In this document: one piece after another, positions 45,237 to 54,613 of the stretch
How the letters are laid out: each line of letters starts with the position of its first letter
Numbering within the stretch: position 1 is the first letter of the stretch
Assembly (NCBI GenBank): GCA_036881905.1
Contig: JBAJNN010000001.1
Span: forward strand, 124,001-188,000
Length of the DNA stretch: 64,000 nucleotides
Reading direction: 5' to 3'
Source: JBAJNN01 sp036881905
Lineage (GTDB): Bacteria > Pseudomonadota > Alphaproteobacteria > Rhizobiales > Im1
Position numbers and translations under genes: made by a program
Notes under the pieces: model-generated
Databases searched by the model: none
What the model was told of the DNA's origin: nothing
Seen by the model: the letters and a program-made list of their open reading frames with translations, nothing else

Positions 45237-45486
45237 CCCCTGCCTCGCTCGCGGGGATTTTAGCAGAGAAACGGTGAAAAAGGCAACCCATTGACGAAGC
45301 TTAAAAAGCCTCATATGTTCCGGCTACGCAGACAAAGCGCCGGATGGCCCTCAATGAGGGCAATAATAAAAACCAGTTACATTTCTATTGAGCAAGGCTG
45401 ACGGTGCGAGCCTTTCCTTGATCGACGCTTTCGAGGCCCGCCGCAGAAAGCCTCCCTACATGGCGACAAACGGGCTCTCGGGCAGG

Positions 45487-46794
45487 TCAGAGAATAAATT
45501 TCGACAAATCGGCATTATGCGCAAGATCGCCGACATGATCATTGACATAGTCGGCATCGACCGTGACCGTCTCTCCCGATCTGTCGGTCGCGGTGAAACT
45601 AATGTCGTCAAGCACACGCTCGAGAACCGTTTGCAGGCGCCGTGCTCCGATATTTTCTACGCTCGCGTTGATTTCGGCGGCAATTTCGGCCACGGCGTCG
45701 ATACCATCTTCGGTAAATTTCAAGGTGACCTCCTCGGTTGCAAGCAGGGCGGTGTATTGCTTCACCAGGCTCGTTTCGGGCTCGGTCAGGATACTGTGGA
45801 AATCATCCCTGGTCAGCGCCGCAAGTTCAACGCGAATCGGTAGCCGACCCTGAAGCTCCGGCAGGAGATCGCAGGGTTTGGCCACATGGAACGCTCCCGA
45901 TGCAATGAATAAAATATGGTCGGTTTTGACCGGACCATGTTTCGTTGACACCGTTGTCCCCTCGATGAGCGGCAGAAGGTCGCGCTGCACCCCCTCACGG
46001 CTGACATCGGCGCTGCCGCGATCGGCGCGTGCGCAGACCTTGTCAAGCTCGTCGAGAAACACGATACCGTTTTCCTGCACTTGATAGAGAGCCTCCTGAA
46101 TCAGCTGCTCTTCGTCGAGAAGTTTGTCGGATTCCTCGGTCATGAGCAGTTCATGGCTCCGATTTACGGCCATCCGGCGCGTTTTGGTACGCTGCCCAAA
46201 CGCTTTGCCGAGCATTTCATTGACGTTAATCATGCCAACCTGAGCGCCCGGCATGCCGGGAATATCGATGGCGGGCATGGAATTGCCGGTGTCGATGACC
46301 TCAATTTCAATTTCCTTGTCATCCAACTCCCCGGCGCGTAATTTGTCGCGGAAAGTGCGGCGCGTCGCCTCACTGGCGTCGGAGCCGACCAAAGCGTCGA
46401 TAACGCGCTCTTCCGCATTGAGATGGGCCGCCGACTCCACCTCTTTTCGCTTTTGCCTGCGCACCAGGGCAATGCTCACCTCGGTCAGATCGCGGATCAT
46501 CTGCTCCACATCGCGGCCGACATAGCCGACTTCGGTAAATTTGGTCGCTTCGACCTTGATGAAGGGAGCATCGGCAAGCCGCGCCAGCCTGCGCGATATT
46601 TCCGTTTTCCCAACGCCTGTGGGACCGATCATCAAAATATTTTTCGGCATCACCTCATCGCCCAACCACTCCTCAAGCTGCTTGCGCCGCCAACGATTGC
46701 GCAGCGCAATGGCCACGGCGCGTTTGGCGGCCTCCTGTCCGACAATATAGCGGTCGAGTTCGGACACGATTTCACGAGGGGAAAAGTTACTCAT
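45487..46794 (-). CDS. hslU: ATP-dependent protease ATPase subunit HslU
   Basis: AAA+ unfoldase of the HslUV protease. The 435-residue protein has IVSELDRYIVGQEAAKRAVAIALRNRWRR split around residues 8-36, Walker A GPTGVGKTEISRRLA, FTEVGYVGRDVEQMIRDL (pore loop GYVG), Walker B IVFLDELDKV and sensor GARRLQTVLERVL. ATG 46794 gives the usual MSNFSPREIV start. Frames to 46824 or 46878 are longer but less typical; the longest would overlap hslV. Confidence 0.96.
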   Translation of the reverse strand: MSNFSPREIVSELDRYIVGQEAAKRAVAIALRNRWRRKQLEEWLGDEVMPKNILMIGPTGVGKTEISRRLARLADAPFIKVEATKFTEVGYVGRDVEQMIRDLTEVSIALVRRQKRKEVESAAHLNAEERVIDALVGSDASEATRRTFRDKLRAGELDDKEIEIEVIDTGNSMPAIDIPGMPGAQVGMINVNEMLGKAFGQRTKTRRMAVNRSHELLMTEESDKLLDEEQLIQEALYQVQENGIVFLDELDKVCARADRGSADVSREGVQRDLLPLIEGTTVSTKHGPVKTDHILFIASGAFHVAKPCDLLPELQGRLPIRVELAALTRDDFHSILTEPETSLVKQYTALLATEEVTLKFTEDGIDAVAEIAAEINASVENIGARRLQTVLERVLDDISFTATDRSGETVTVDADYVNDHVGDLAHNADLSKFIL

Positions 46795-46852
46795 GGAATG
46801 GATACACCCGATCTTGTTGGTCATGAAGGCATGGATATAAGAGGTATGCGTA

Positions 46853-47413
46853 TTATTCCGGACAGTCCAACGTCTCAATGATCACCTTGTCATTGGTGAA
46901 AACGCAAATGTCGGCGGCAATTGCCATAGCACGCAATGCGACGTCCCGCGCGCTCATATCGCTATCGACAAGAGCGCGCGCCGCGGCCAGCGCGTAACTT
47001 CCGCCGGAGCCGATGGCGGTCAGCCCCATTTCCGGCTCCAGAACATCGCCGGTGCCGGTCAAAACGAGGCTAGCTTTGGCGTCGGCAACGATCATCATGG
47101 CTTCCAGCCGGCGCAAATAGCGGTCGGTCCGCCAGTCCTTGGCCAGTTCCACACAAGCCCGCGTGAGCTGATTGGGATACTGTTCCAGCTTGCCCTCAAG
47201 ACGTTCGAACAACGTCACGGCATCAGCCGTTGCCCCGGCGAATCCAGCGATGACGTCGCCACGACCGATCGGGCGCACCTTGCGGGCATTGGATTTGACG
47301 ATAACGTTACCAAGGCTGACCTGGCCATCGCCGGCAATGACCACCTTCCCATTCTTGCGAACGGTTACGATCGTGGTGCCGTGCCAGTTCAACTGATGAT
47401 AAGGTTGCGTCAT
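46853..47413 (-). CDS. hslV: ATP-dependent protease subunit HslV
   Basis: Proteasome-like threonine peptidase partner of HslU, 186 residues. After a short propeptide the catalytic threonine pair is in WHGTTIVTVRKNGKVV, followed by IAGDGQVSLGNVIVK and KVRPIGRGDVIAGFAGATADA. GLTAIGSGGSYALAAARAL is also diagnostic. Two starts, 47413 and 47431, both lack a strong ribosome site. The shorter is given because it leaves a normal propeptide. It lies immediately upstream of hslU. Confidence 0.95.
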   Translation of the reverse strand: MTQPYHQLNWHGTTIVTVRKNGKVVIAGDGQVSLGNVIVKSNARKVRPIGRGDVIAGFAGATADAVTLFERLEGKLEQYPNQLTRACVELAKDWRTDRYLRRLEAMMIVADAKASLVLTGTGDVLEPEMGLTAIGSGGSYALAAARALVDSDMSARDVALRAMAIAADICVFTNDKVIIETLDCPE

Positions 47414-47600
47414 GAAAATGATCCGACTCATGCCAAGGGCTGGAGGAGATCGTATACTTAACCACTCAAGCCTGCCTTGAAAAGGCGTCAATCGTCAAAA
47501 CAGGTTTAAAAAAGCAAAAGGTCACGGACCTGGTCGGGGCATCGGCGGCGTTTTTTAGTTTATAAATCCTTAAAAATTCGATCCGGACGGTTCTCGGCAC

Positions 47601-47674
47601 TGGCTGGGGAGGGAGGATTCGAACCTCCATTGACGGAGTCAGAGTCCGCTGTCCTACCGTTAGACGACTCCCCA
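47601..47674 (-). tRNA. tRNA-Gln (anticodon CUG)
   Basis: Read on the minus strand, the 74 bases begin TGGGGAG and end CTCCCCAGCCA with encoded CCA. The T arm contains GGTTCGAATCC, the D loop AACGGTAGG, and the anticodon loop CTCTGAC between stems GCGGA and TCCGT (one G-U pair) gives CUG. It matches bacterial tRNA-Gln(CUG) closely. It lies between hslV and hemH. Confidence 0.95.
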
Positions 47675-47834
47675 ATGCCGGTCGGAAGTATAAGAGCCGA
47701 TACATAACGTTGCCACAATGGTTGCGTCAAGTCTTTGCCAAAGGTATCTTCTTGCGAAGCACAGTGCCCGAATCGGTCGGTCAATTCATCTTGCATCCTG
47801 GTGCCGACCAATCAAATTTTTGCGATTTTCGATA

Positions 47835-48899
47835 ATGACACAAAAACTGCTCACTAAACAATTATCCGACCGGGTCCACGAACATCCCAAGGTCGAATTC
47901 GGTCGGGTCGGCGTGTTGTTGGTCAATCTTGGCACGCCGGAGGGATTTTCCTACTGGCCGATGCGCCGCTACCTCAAGGAATTCTTGAGCGATCGCCGCG
48001 TGATTGAGGTTCCGGCGTTTTTATGGACGATTATCCTCAACCTCTTCATCCTCCCCTTCAGACCGCAAAAATCGGGCCGGGCTTATGCGAAAATCTGGAA
48101 TCGCCAACGCAATGAATCCCCGCTCAAAACAATATCGCGGGCGCAGGCGGAAAAACTCTCCGCCCTTCTCGACCCCACCTGCGGCATCAGGGTCGAATGG
48201 GCCATGCGTTACGGTCTGCCGCCGATCGCCGATCGTCTGGTCTCTCTCAAAGAGGAAGGGTGCGAGCGCGTTTTGCTGTTCCCGCTTTATCCGCAATATA
48301 GCGCCAGCACCACGGCGAGCGCCAATGAAAAGGCATTCGACTCCTTAAAAACCATGCGCTGGCATCCGGCGATACGCACCGTACCGCCCTATTACGACCA
48401 TCCCGCCTATATCGACGCGCTTTGCCTCTCGCTTGAGCATCATCTGAGCAGTCTCGACTGGAAACCGGAAATCGTGCTCGCCTCGTTCCATGGGCTGCCC
48501 AAATCCAATCTGCATAAGGGCGATCCCTATCACTGCCATTGCCAGAAAACGGCGCGGTTATTGCGCGAAAAACTGGGTTGGCCGCAAGATCGGTTGCGTA
48601 TTGCTTTTCAATCCCGATTCGGGCGCGAAGAGTGGTTAAAGCCTTACACCGACGAAACGGTGGAGATGCTGGCGCGTTCAGGAGTGAAACGCCTTGGCGT
48701 GATCACACCGGGCTTTGCCGCCGATTGCGTGGAAACGCTGGAAGAGATCGCCATCGCCGCCGGTGAACTCTTCCGCCGCAATGGAGGCGAAAAATTCTCT
48801 CTCATCCCTTGCCTTAATGACAGCGACATTGGCATCGACATGTTCAAAACTATCATTGAAGAAGAGTTGCGGGGCTGGCTCAAACCCATCTCCCGGTGA
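47835..48899 (+). CDS. hemH: Ferrochelatase
   Basis: Inserts Fe2+ into protoporphyrin IX, the last step of haem synthesis, 354 residues. VGVLLVNLGTPEGFSYWPMRRYL (about residues 25-47) starts the family domain, and FPLYPQYSASTTAS, the metal-site histidine in LASFHGLPKS, and PGFAADCVETLEEI with the conserved Glu are present. ATG 47835 was chosen because the family N-terminus begins shortly after; an upstream ATG at 47718 has no support. Single-gene transcription is likely. Confidence 0.95.
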   Translation: MTQKLLTKQLSDRVHEHPKVEFGRVGVLLVNLGTPEGFSYWPMRRYLKEFLSDRRVIEVPAFLWTIILNLFILPFRPQKSGRAYAKIWNRQRNESPLKTISRAQAEKLSALLDPTCGIRVEWAMRYGLPPIADRLVSLKEEGCERVLLFPLYPQYSASTTASANEKAFDSLKTMRWHPAIRTVPPYYDHPAYIDALCLSLEHHLSSLDWKPEIVLASFHGLPKSNLHKGDPYHCHCQKTARLLREKLGWPQDRLRIAFQSRFGREEWLKPYTDETVEMLARSGVKRLGVITPGFAADCVETLEEIAIAAGELFRRNGGEKFSLIPCLNDSDIGIDMFKTIIEEELRGWLKPISR

Positions 48900-48942
48900 A
48901 CTTCAACACCCCCGTTATACCTGATGGAAGCGGTCTGCTAAG

Positions 48943-50003
48943 CTATGTGATCCCGATGCGCAGCCGGTCATGGATGTGGACAATACCGACGGGCTTGTCA
49001 TTTTTAACCACGAATACCCTGGTAATTCGGGCGGCGTTGAGCGTCCTGAGAGCCCCGGGGGCGGGTATATCCGGCGCAAGGGTCAACGGGTTGCGGGTCA
49101 TGACATCCCCGGTACGGGCGTCCAGAAAATTCGCATTCATATGACGGCGCAAATCTCCATCGGAGGTAAACCCGATTAATGAACCGGTTTCATCGACGAT
49201 TCCCAGACAGCCAAAACTTTTTTCCGTCATGGTGATGAGAACCTGTGACATAGGCATATCGCCTCCGGCGAGGAGTAATTCCCCGGTTCCATGCATGATA
49301 TCGCCAACAAAAGCGAGTTGTGCGCCGAGCCTACCGCCAGGGTGAAATTTGTGAAAGTCACCGGCGGTAAAACCCTTTGCCTCAAGCAACGCAATAGCCA
49401 AGGGCCAGTTGCATGGTGGTCGAGCCGGTCGGCGCAGGACCGATCGGACAATCCTCATCATGCCCGGGCAGGCAGAAACCCGTGTCGGCCGCTTTGGCAA
49501 GCGTACTGTCACCGCAACCGGCGATCGCAAATCAGCGGTATGGAGAACCGCCGCGAATAAGCCAGCATATCCTTAAGTTCCACGGTCTCCCCGGAGTTGG
49601 ACAGCATGAGGGCGACATCATCGGTCGTGATCATACCCAAATCACCGTGGCTTGCCTCACTGGGGTGAACATATAAACCAAGCGTACCGGTTGAAGCGAA
49701 AGCTGCAGCTATTTTTCGCGCGATATAACCACTTTTGCCGATTCCCGTTAGGATTGTGCGCCCCCAGCATGACTGAATCCGGGTTAAAACGGCAAGAAAC
49801 GCCGACGCTAGCGGTCCGTCAAGTGAGCGGGACAACGCATTAAGTCCCTTCGCCTCGATATCCACTGTCCGCCTTACGGAAAGAATGGCGTGAACGCGCG
49901 GTTTGGAGCTGATAGAAGTGTGATGTCTCACAGCTGAATATCTGATTTTCGATTGAGGGCGAACCATACCTGCCCCGTCTGAATCAACGGCAACCCGGCT
50001 CAC
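48943..50003 (-). pseudogene. kdsD: Arabinose-5-phosphate isomerase (KdsD/KpsF), two frameshifts
   Basis: Three minus-strand frames reconstruct a KpsF/GutQ-family isomerase of Kdo synthesis. Frame 1 (from 50003) gives the SIS domain with LTGIGKSGYIARKIAAAF, VHPSEASHGDLGMI and LSNSGETVELKDML, and stops after IPLIC. Adding back one base (an extra T at 49529-49531) continues IAIAGCGDSTLAKAADT and APTGSTTMQLALG. A second shift, best explained by a 5-base loss in the codons for GDA, leads to frame 3 with ALLEAKGFTAGDFHKFHPGGRLGAQL. Two CBS motifs follow. KdsD is needed for LPS, so another functional copy should exist elsewhere in the genome. Confidence 0.85.
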
Positions 50004-50158
50004 TCTATCTCATTTGGATAATTTTCGTGTCGCGCTTAAGCGAATATTTTTCCCCCAAGCCTTGAAAAAGATAAAAATATCCTCCAAAATATTCTTCGCC
50101 GATGAGGAAGATGTTGTCGAGGCGCCTGTGAAACCGAGTAAGGAAATGGATCGTTTCA

Positions 50159-50707
50159 ATGCTGGGAAAATTGTTTGGGTTGATCGGGCTGTTTCTTGCG
50201 CTGGCCCTTGGTTTCCATAGCGGGGCTGTGGCCAAAAGCAGCAAGCCGGAGATACCGGGGGAGCGGACGGTTACCCTGCTCATTCGCTATGCATTGATTG
50301 GTATCGACCAGGCCAACCGCACGGGCAATTACACCGTGCTTCGCGACCTCGCCGCACCAGGGTTTCGTGCGCAGAACACGGCTGCTTCTCTCGCCATGGC
50401 GTTTTCTGGACTCCGGCGTAATGTGGATTTATCAAGCTCAGCGATTGCAAAACCGATTTTAACCGAGCCTCCCACCCTCGGCGAAGACGGCATTTTGCAC
50501 ATCAAAGGCTATGTAGACGTCACGCCCAAGCCCGTCAGGTTCGACCTCGGCTGGCAGGCCAGCAACGGCGGTTGGATTTTATATGGCATCGCTCTGTCTC
50601 CGGGTGAGAAAGTCGTTTCAGGAGGACGCAGCGCCATCACCGGAAGCGGCGGAAGATTGTCTAAACAAGACAAGATACGCAAGCCCGACAAACGTCTCGA
50701 TCAATAA
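50159..50707 (+). CDS. Hypothetical secreted protein
   Basis: 182 residues starting with a clear signal peptide (LFGLIGLFLALALGFHSGAVA, split here at residue 5-25; cleavage after AVAKS is plausible). The mature region has LLIRYALIGIDQANRTGNYTV and LRDLAAPGFRAQNT, a pattern seen in alphaproteobacterial periplasmic proteins of unknown function with an NTF2-like look, and FDLGWQASNGGWILYGIALSP. A basic low-complexity tail ends the protein. It is divergent from the broken kdsD. No function assigned. Confidence 0.7.
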   Translation: MLGKLFGLIGLFLALALGFHSGAVAKSSKPEIPGERTVTLLIRYALIGIDQANRTGNYTVLRDLAAPGFRAQNTAASLAMAFSGLRRNVDLSSSAIAKPILTEPPTLGEDGILHIKGYVDVTPKPVRFDLGWQASNGGWILYGIALSPGEKVVSGGRSAITGSGGRLSKQDKIRKPDKRLDQ

Positions 50708-50746
50708 CAAAAGGCCTCATCGAATGGCCGATGCGGCTGGTGGATT

Positions 50747-50974
50747 TTAATGGGCGCATGGGGAATCGAAAACGCGATTATTCTCGGTAAAATCAGGACC
50801 GACATGTTCCACGGAGCGGGGGCGGCGTTCGAATAAAATCAAGAGGTATGCTCCGCGGAAATTGACTATTCGTGCTGCGTCCTTCCTCTCGAACAAATCT
50901 AGGCTTCGCCGCGCGTCTACTAACCAGTCCGACCAGGATCTTTCCTCCAACGAAGCGCCATTTGGGGAACTCAT
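50747..50974 (-). CDS. Small hypothetical protein
   Basis: 75 residues beginning MSSPNGASLEERSW, with AAGGAG six bases before the ATG. It is rich in Arg and Glu with no membrane segment or known motif (central FERKDAARIVNFRGAYLLIL). It lies in a decayed region and may be a remnant rather than a gene. The ribosome site is the only positive evidence. Confidence 0.25.
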   Translation of the reverse strand: MSSPNGASLEERSWSDWLVDARRSLDLFERKDAARIVNFRGAYLLILFERRPRSVEHVGPDFTENNRVFDSPCAH

Positions 50975-51492
50975 TGGCTGCTCCTTGGGCATCGCCGCGA
51001 TTGAGTTTTCGTCACAAGGTTGATGCAGCCAGACTGCCCGACCAGACATTGGCGGGTCGAACGACCTCAATGTTCCGAACCAGTTTTCGTGCAGAGGCAC
51101 CGCCCTCGGGCTTTAACCTTTGAGATAAGGAGTATGAGACAACGACACAGGACCATCAGGCGACTATCCGGTCAAGGTCGAGGGCGGACACTGATGAAGT
51201 CACGCCGCGCCGCCCCAAACTGTGCGCATGCCGGCCGCCGACAGGAGAGCGGGCAGCGAGGTGGCAAAGGAAATCAGCATGTTCGCCAATCTCCGCGAGG
51301 TCGAGCCCGCTCTCATCAAGGTGCTGGATTTGACCGACTGCGCAAGATTGCAGGAGGCTTACAAGAGTTTTTTGGCCTTCGCGGCCAGCGACGCCTGCAG
51401 GCTTGGTATAATCCTGACAAGTCACACCGGCTGGCCGTTGCAGGAGTTGCTGGCGCTGGAGAACCAAGAATTGATAGCATGGTCCGAAACGC

Positions 51493-51696
51493 TCAGGTAC
51501 ACCAGTCGCGTACCACAAGGACCGATACCGTGATCATGCCTGTCAGAAAAGCCACAGTGAGTGCGGTGATCATGGTCAGGAGAAACCCCACCGCTAAATC
51601 GGCCAGCCTTGCATTGGCTCCGTCGATCCTGTGGACCACGACGACGACGGTCCAAATGGCCCACAGACAACAGAAGATAACGGGCCCCATGAACAA
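51493..51696 (-). CDS. Small predicted two-helix membrane protein
   Basis: 67 residues starting MFMGPVIFCCLWAIW, with two hydrophobic stretches (about residues 5-21 and 34-62) separated by HRIDGANARLADLA. AAGG lies 7 bases upstream of the ATG. The hydrophobic pattern on one strand only argues for coding, but no family was recognised. It is surrounded by wreckage, so low confidence. Confidence 0.3.
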   Translation of the reverse strand: MFMGPVIFCCLWAIWTVVVVVHRIDGANARLADLAVGFLLTMITALTVAFLTGMITVSVLVVRDWCT

Positions 51697-51996
51697 ACCT
51701 TGGCTATCGGCCTAGTGATTGGCAAGCCCTATTCTCGCACCATTGAGACCGCACAAGCGTGATCGGCCCGGCTGGGCAGGCAGTGGCAGGAAACCAACAG
51801 GAAGCCCGGCACAATCGGCGCGGTCATCAAATACAACATCCTGCTTGGCCAGTTGTGCGACAAACAGACGGTCTTGGATCGACATCGGGCATGAAAGATT
51901 TGATTGAGTGGCGGAAGGCAGACCGACTTGCTTGTATTAGTGCGCACCACCCTGCACTTTTTTCATTTTCTGGCGAGGCGCGGCCAAGAGATTTTT

Positions 51997-52041
51997 AAAA
52001 AAGGTCACGCCCCCGCTTGGCCCATGACAAGCGGGGGCGTG
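51997..52041 (-). terminator. Rho-independent terminator of the decayed RTX gene
   Basis: A perfect 14-bp GC-rich stem (52006-52019 with 52028-52041) and an 8-base loop, followed on the minus strand by ACCTTTTTT. It lies about 90 bases after the last codons of the degenerate RTX gene and looks fully functional, although the gene it served is broken. Confidence 0.85.
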
Positions 52042-52127
52042 TGACACAAGGGAGGAAATCAGGATCATCCCGTCGACCGTTCGCCTGCCGACGGCGTCGA
52101 GCTATACCAACTTGGCCCTTGAAGCCT

Positions 52128-52760
52128 CTAGACCACATCGACCGTGACATCGGTGTCGATTCACAGCTGCGCGTGCGAGGATTCGTAGACATCGTAGTTG
52201 TGTTCGTCGTACGTTTGGATGGCATCACTTTGTCTGGTGAACCCGCTCAACTTGACGATGTCATCGGCATCGCCATTGAAGTGAGGAGTGTTGTTTTCAT
52301 CCGTCATGCTCTTTCACGGCCTGCGCGGAAAGCGTCACTGTGCCGGTGCTATCGATCACCTCCATGCCGGTCACCTTGCTGGCGACATTATCCCTTGTGA
52401 AGTCCAGCACCGCCGCTTGCAGCCCTTTCACCACGAGGGTGTCGTTGCCGGAGCCACCGTCGATGCGAGCGAACCCCCATGTCCGGCACCTCGAAGGTAT
52501 CGTCGCCGGCAGGGCCCAGAAAGCACATCCGTCCTGTCGAGACCGATGATATGATCATTGTTATCCGAGCCGGAAATCCAGCCATCGCTGTCGGTGCCGA
52601 GAGTGCGCATTCCCAGGGCACCGTCCTTATCACCCTTGCCAGAGATCACATAAGCCGAGCCGGTATAGCTCGCCGCTTCGGCATGCGGACCACCGCTATG
52701 GGGCTGGTCGCCGCGCGGGCCTCGTCACCCTCTTCCCTGAGCTGACGACGATTGCGAAAA
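52128..52760 (-). pseudogene. C-terminal remnant of an RTX/FG-GAP-type large secreted protein
   Basis: Minus-strand fragments in three frames assemble into the end of a giant calcium-binding protein. Pieces in order: ASYTGSAYVISGKGDKDG (FG-GAP-like), DGWISGSDNNDHIIGLDR and AGDDTFEVPDMG (RTX nonapeptide-like), IDGGSGNDTLVVKGLQAAVL, MEVIDSTGTVTLSAQAV, and a terminal domain DADDIVKLSGFT with YDVYESSHAQL and IDTDVTVDVV, the usual C-terminal secretion region. At least three frame changes and one stop interrupt it. Such proteins leave by type I secretion; no exporter genes are nearby. Confidence 0.7.
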
Positions 52761-53185
52761 GCACGCCTTGCGCCCGGTGAATTCCGCGAGTCCAGAGGTC
52801 CGTGTGGTTCATAATGGAGCTGCCCTATATGGGCCGTTTATGGCCGTTGTTTCTAAGTTCTGTGGCCTCTACTCCAACGATACAATTCCCATGACAGTAC
52901 AACCTTAGAGGGCATCTCATGATTCAAGATTTTCCTAATCCTTGTCAAGCGACGGATTCTGTCTGGGCATATTAGGTGGAAAACGTCCATGACATTTGCT
53001 TTTGTCACAGCCTTGATGGCCGTTTCTTCTCCAGACAAAAACAGACGCCAGTCAGGACGGGTGCTCTCTACCGTTGAGCATGAAACATTTGTCAACCAAA
53101 CTCTGTAAACCCAAAATCGCGGGACCATCGCTTCAATCTCCTGACGTGGGAAGTTGGTAAAAATGCGCGCCCGACTGAGAGACCG
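52761..53185. other. Intergenic, no recognised gene
   Basis: A 425-base stretch between the RTX remnant and yraN. A 91-codon minus-strand frame (52853-53128) resembles no known family and lacks a ribosome site. In related genomes gshB often follows yraN; it is not here. Nothing else seen. Confidence 0.45.
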
Positions 53186-53587
53186 CTATACGGTAGTGTC
53201 GTGCAATTCCGTCTCGCAAAAGGCATTTTGGATGTGCCGAAGCCGGAAACGGGAATCCATGACCACCAGGTCGAATCGATGGTCGAAACCCCCTATACCA
53301 CGGCGGCGCGACAACCAGTATTTTGCAGCCTTTATGATACGTTGGCGCTGTCGTGGCCGCAGTGATTCGAGGGCAATAGCCTCACTGGCCCGATACTTGA
53401 CTTCGACGAAGACTATAGTCTTGCCGCGTTGCGCGATAAGATCGATCTCTCCGACCGGGCAACGAAACCGGTGAACAAGGATATGATAGCCTTTGAATGT
53501 CAAAAACGCGCAAGCGAGCCTTTCCCCCCAAAGCCCGCTTTTGAAGGCCGCGCGCCGCAAGACCCGGTTACGCCCATGACGGCTCAT
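53186..53587 (-). CDS. yraN: UPF0102 (YraN-like) nuclease-fold protein
   Basis: 133-residue protein with the PD-(D/E)xK-like core GEIDLIAQRGKTIVFVEVKYRAS (about residues 46-68), preceded by GLWGERLACAFLTFKGY. The family is Holliday-junction-resolvase-like in fold, but its role is unknown. Its ATG overlaps the rsmI stop (53584-53587), the standard rsmI-yraN pairing. Confidence 0.93.
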   Translation of the reverse strand: MSRHGRNRVLRRAAFKSGLWGERLACAFLTFKGYHILVHRFRCPVGEIDLIAQRGKTIVFVEVKYRASEAIALESLRPRQRQRIIKAAKYWLSRRRGIGGFDHRFDLVVMDSRFRLRHIQNAFCETELHDTTV

Positions 53588-54516
53588 TGCCCATCCGTTT
53601 CCTGCCCTTGCCTGTTCTTCAATGCCAAGGCACGCGCATAGACCTCACGGCGCGACAGACCCAGCGCTTGGGCGACCTCGGCCGCGGCCTTGCCCACGGA
53701 CAGCCGCTCGAACGCTTGGAGCAAAATATCATCCACATCCTTGTCATGGCACCCATCCGGCTCATGCGGCACCGGAGGCGCGATCACCAGAACGAACTCT
53801 CCCTTCACGGTACTACGAGCGGCGAACTGCTCATAGAGACTTTCCGCCGACCCACTCATCAGTTCCTCGTGGCTCTTGGTTAATTCGCGGGCCACGGTCA
53901 CGGTGCGTTCCGGTGCAATATTGGCCAACAATCCAAGCAGATTTGTAAGCCGATGAGGTGCTTCATAGAGCACAATGGATGTCTGCATGACCATCAGCTG
54001 TTGCAGTGTATTGCGCCGCGCCATGCCACGGGCCGGCGGGAAACCGGCGAATAAAAAATGATTGCCTGGAATCCCTGAAATCGAAAGTGCCGCGGTAACG
54101 GCGCTTGCTCCGGGAACCGCCCATAAGGGAATGCCTGCTTGTCTTGCGCTGCGAATCAATTTGTAGCCCGGATCGGAAATAAGCGGCGTACCGGCATCGG
54201 TGACCAAGGCAATGGCTTCACCGGAGTCAAGTCGCGATAAGATGGCCGGACGAACTCTCGCCGCATTGTGCTCGCGATAGGACAGTAAAGGGGTCAAGAT
54301 TCCGTAATGGGAAAGCAATTTCCGCGTGACCCGCGTGTCTTCACAAATGACGCAGTCGGCGGATTTGAGGGTTGTCAGGGCACGCAAAGTAATATCACCC
54401 ATATTACCGATCGGTGTCGCCGTGATATAAAGCCCAGGCGCAAGGGGCGACGGTGGAGCCATATGCCCCATGACGCAATGAGGCATATGTCTGGGGATTG
54501 TGTCGTCGGCGGTCAT
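53584..54516 (-). CDS. rsmI: 16S rRNA (cytidine1402-2'-O)-methyltransferase
   Basis: RsmI 2'-O-methylates C1402 in the ribosomal decoding centre. The 310-residue tetrapyrrole-methylase-fold protein has LYITATPIGNMGDITLRAL, CEDTRVTRKLLSHYGI, LVTDAGTPLISDPGY, VPGASAVTAALSISG and LYEAPHRL. A C-terminal helix-turn-helix-like part (KAAAEVAQALGLSRREVYARAL) is usual. ATG 54516 is preferred over 54576. The gene is divergent from the LppC-like gene, as in many proteobacteria. Confidence 0.95.
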   Translation of the reverse strand: MTADDTIPRHMPHCVMGHMAPPSPLAPGLYITATPIGNMGDITLRALTTLKSADCVICEDTRVTRKLLSHYGILTPLLSYREHNAARVRPAILSRLDSGEAIALVTDAGTPLISDPGYKLIRSARQAGIPLWAVPGASAVTAALSISGIPGNHFLFAGFPPARGMARRNTLQQLMVMQTSIVLYEAPHRLTNLLGLLANIAPERTVTVARELTKSHEELMSGSAESLYEQFAARSTVKGEFVLVIAPPVPHEPDGCHDKDVDDILLQAFERLSVGKAAAEVAQALGLSRREVYARALALKNRQGQETDGQ

Positions 54517-54564
54517 GACAGCCACAGAACCTTCCAATACTAAGCCACCATGGTTTTTCAACCT

Positions 54565-54613
54565 TACCACGCTCAACCCGAGCGTGGTATAATTTCTGTA
54601 GAATTATTACAGA
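54565..54613 (+). promoter_or_regulatory. Palindrome overlapping a TATAAT box upstream of the LppC-like gene
   Basis: A perfect 10-bp inverted repeat (54565-54574 and 54580-54589, loop AACCC) runs directly into TATAAT (54588-54593). A second inverted repeat TCTGTA/TACAGA (54595-54600, 54608-54613) follows. The position between divergent rsmI and lppC suggests an operator over a promoter. The -35 position (TACCAC) is poor, so dependence on an activator is possible. Confidence 0.45.

Larger units (their letters stand above)
50708..52127. other. Gene-poor decayed region
   Basis: About 1.4 kb with no convincing full gene. Short open frames on both strands were considered: one on the minus strand at 50747-50974 with an AAGGAG site, one on the plus strand at 51279-51533, and a two-helix peptide at 51493-51696 (listed). 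None resembles a known family. Frames are broken and codon use is irregular, as expected for old gene wreckage. The only clean signal is the terminator at 51997-52041. Confidence 0.5.

Noticed and set aside
44367..45263. 298-codon plus-strand frame opposite iorAB
   Set aside because: Antisense shadow in GC-rich coding DNA.
45347..45361. Hairpin GCCCTC-AAT-GAGGGC as a terminator between iorAB and hslU
   Set aside because: Stem is only 6 bp, no T-tract, and its position is upstream of iorAB.
51020..51715. 231-codon plus-strand frame in the decayed zone
   Set aside because: Composition is Arg/Gln-rich, without domains or ribosome site; it overlaps a better minus-strand candidate.
52853..53128. 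91-codon minus-strand frame as a transposase fragment
   Set aside because: No DDE motif or recognised transposase signature.
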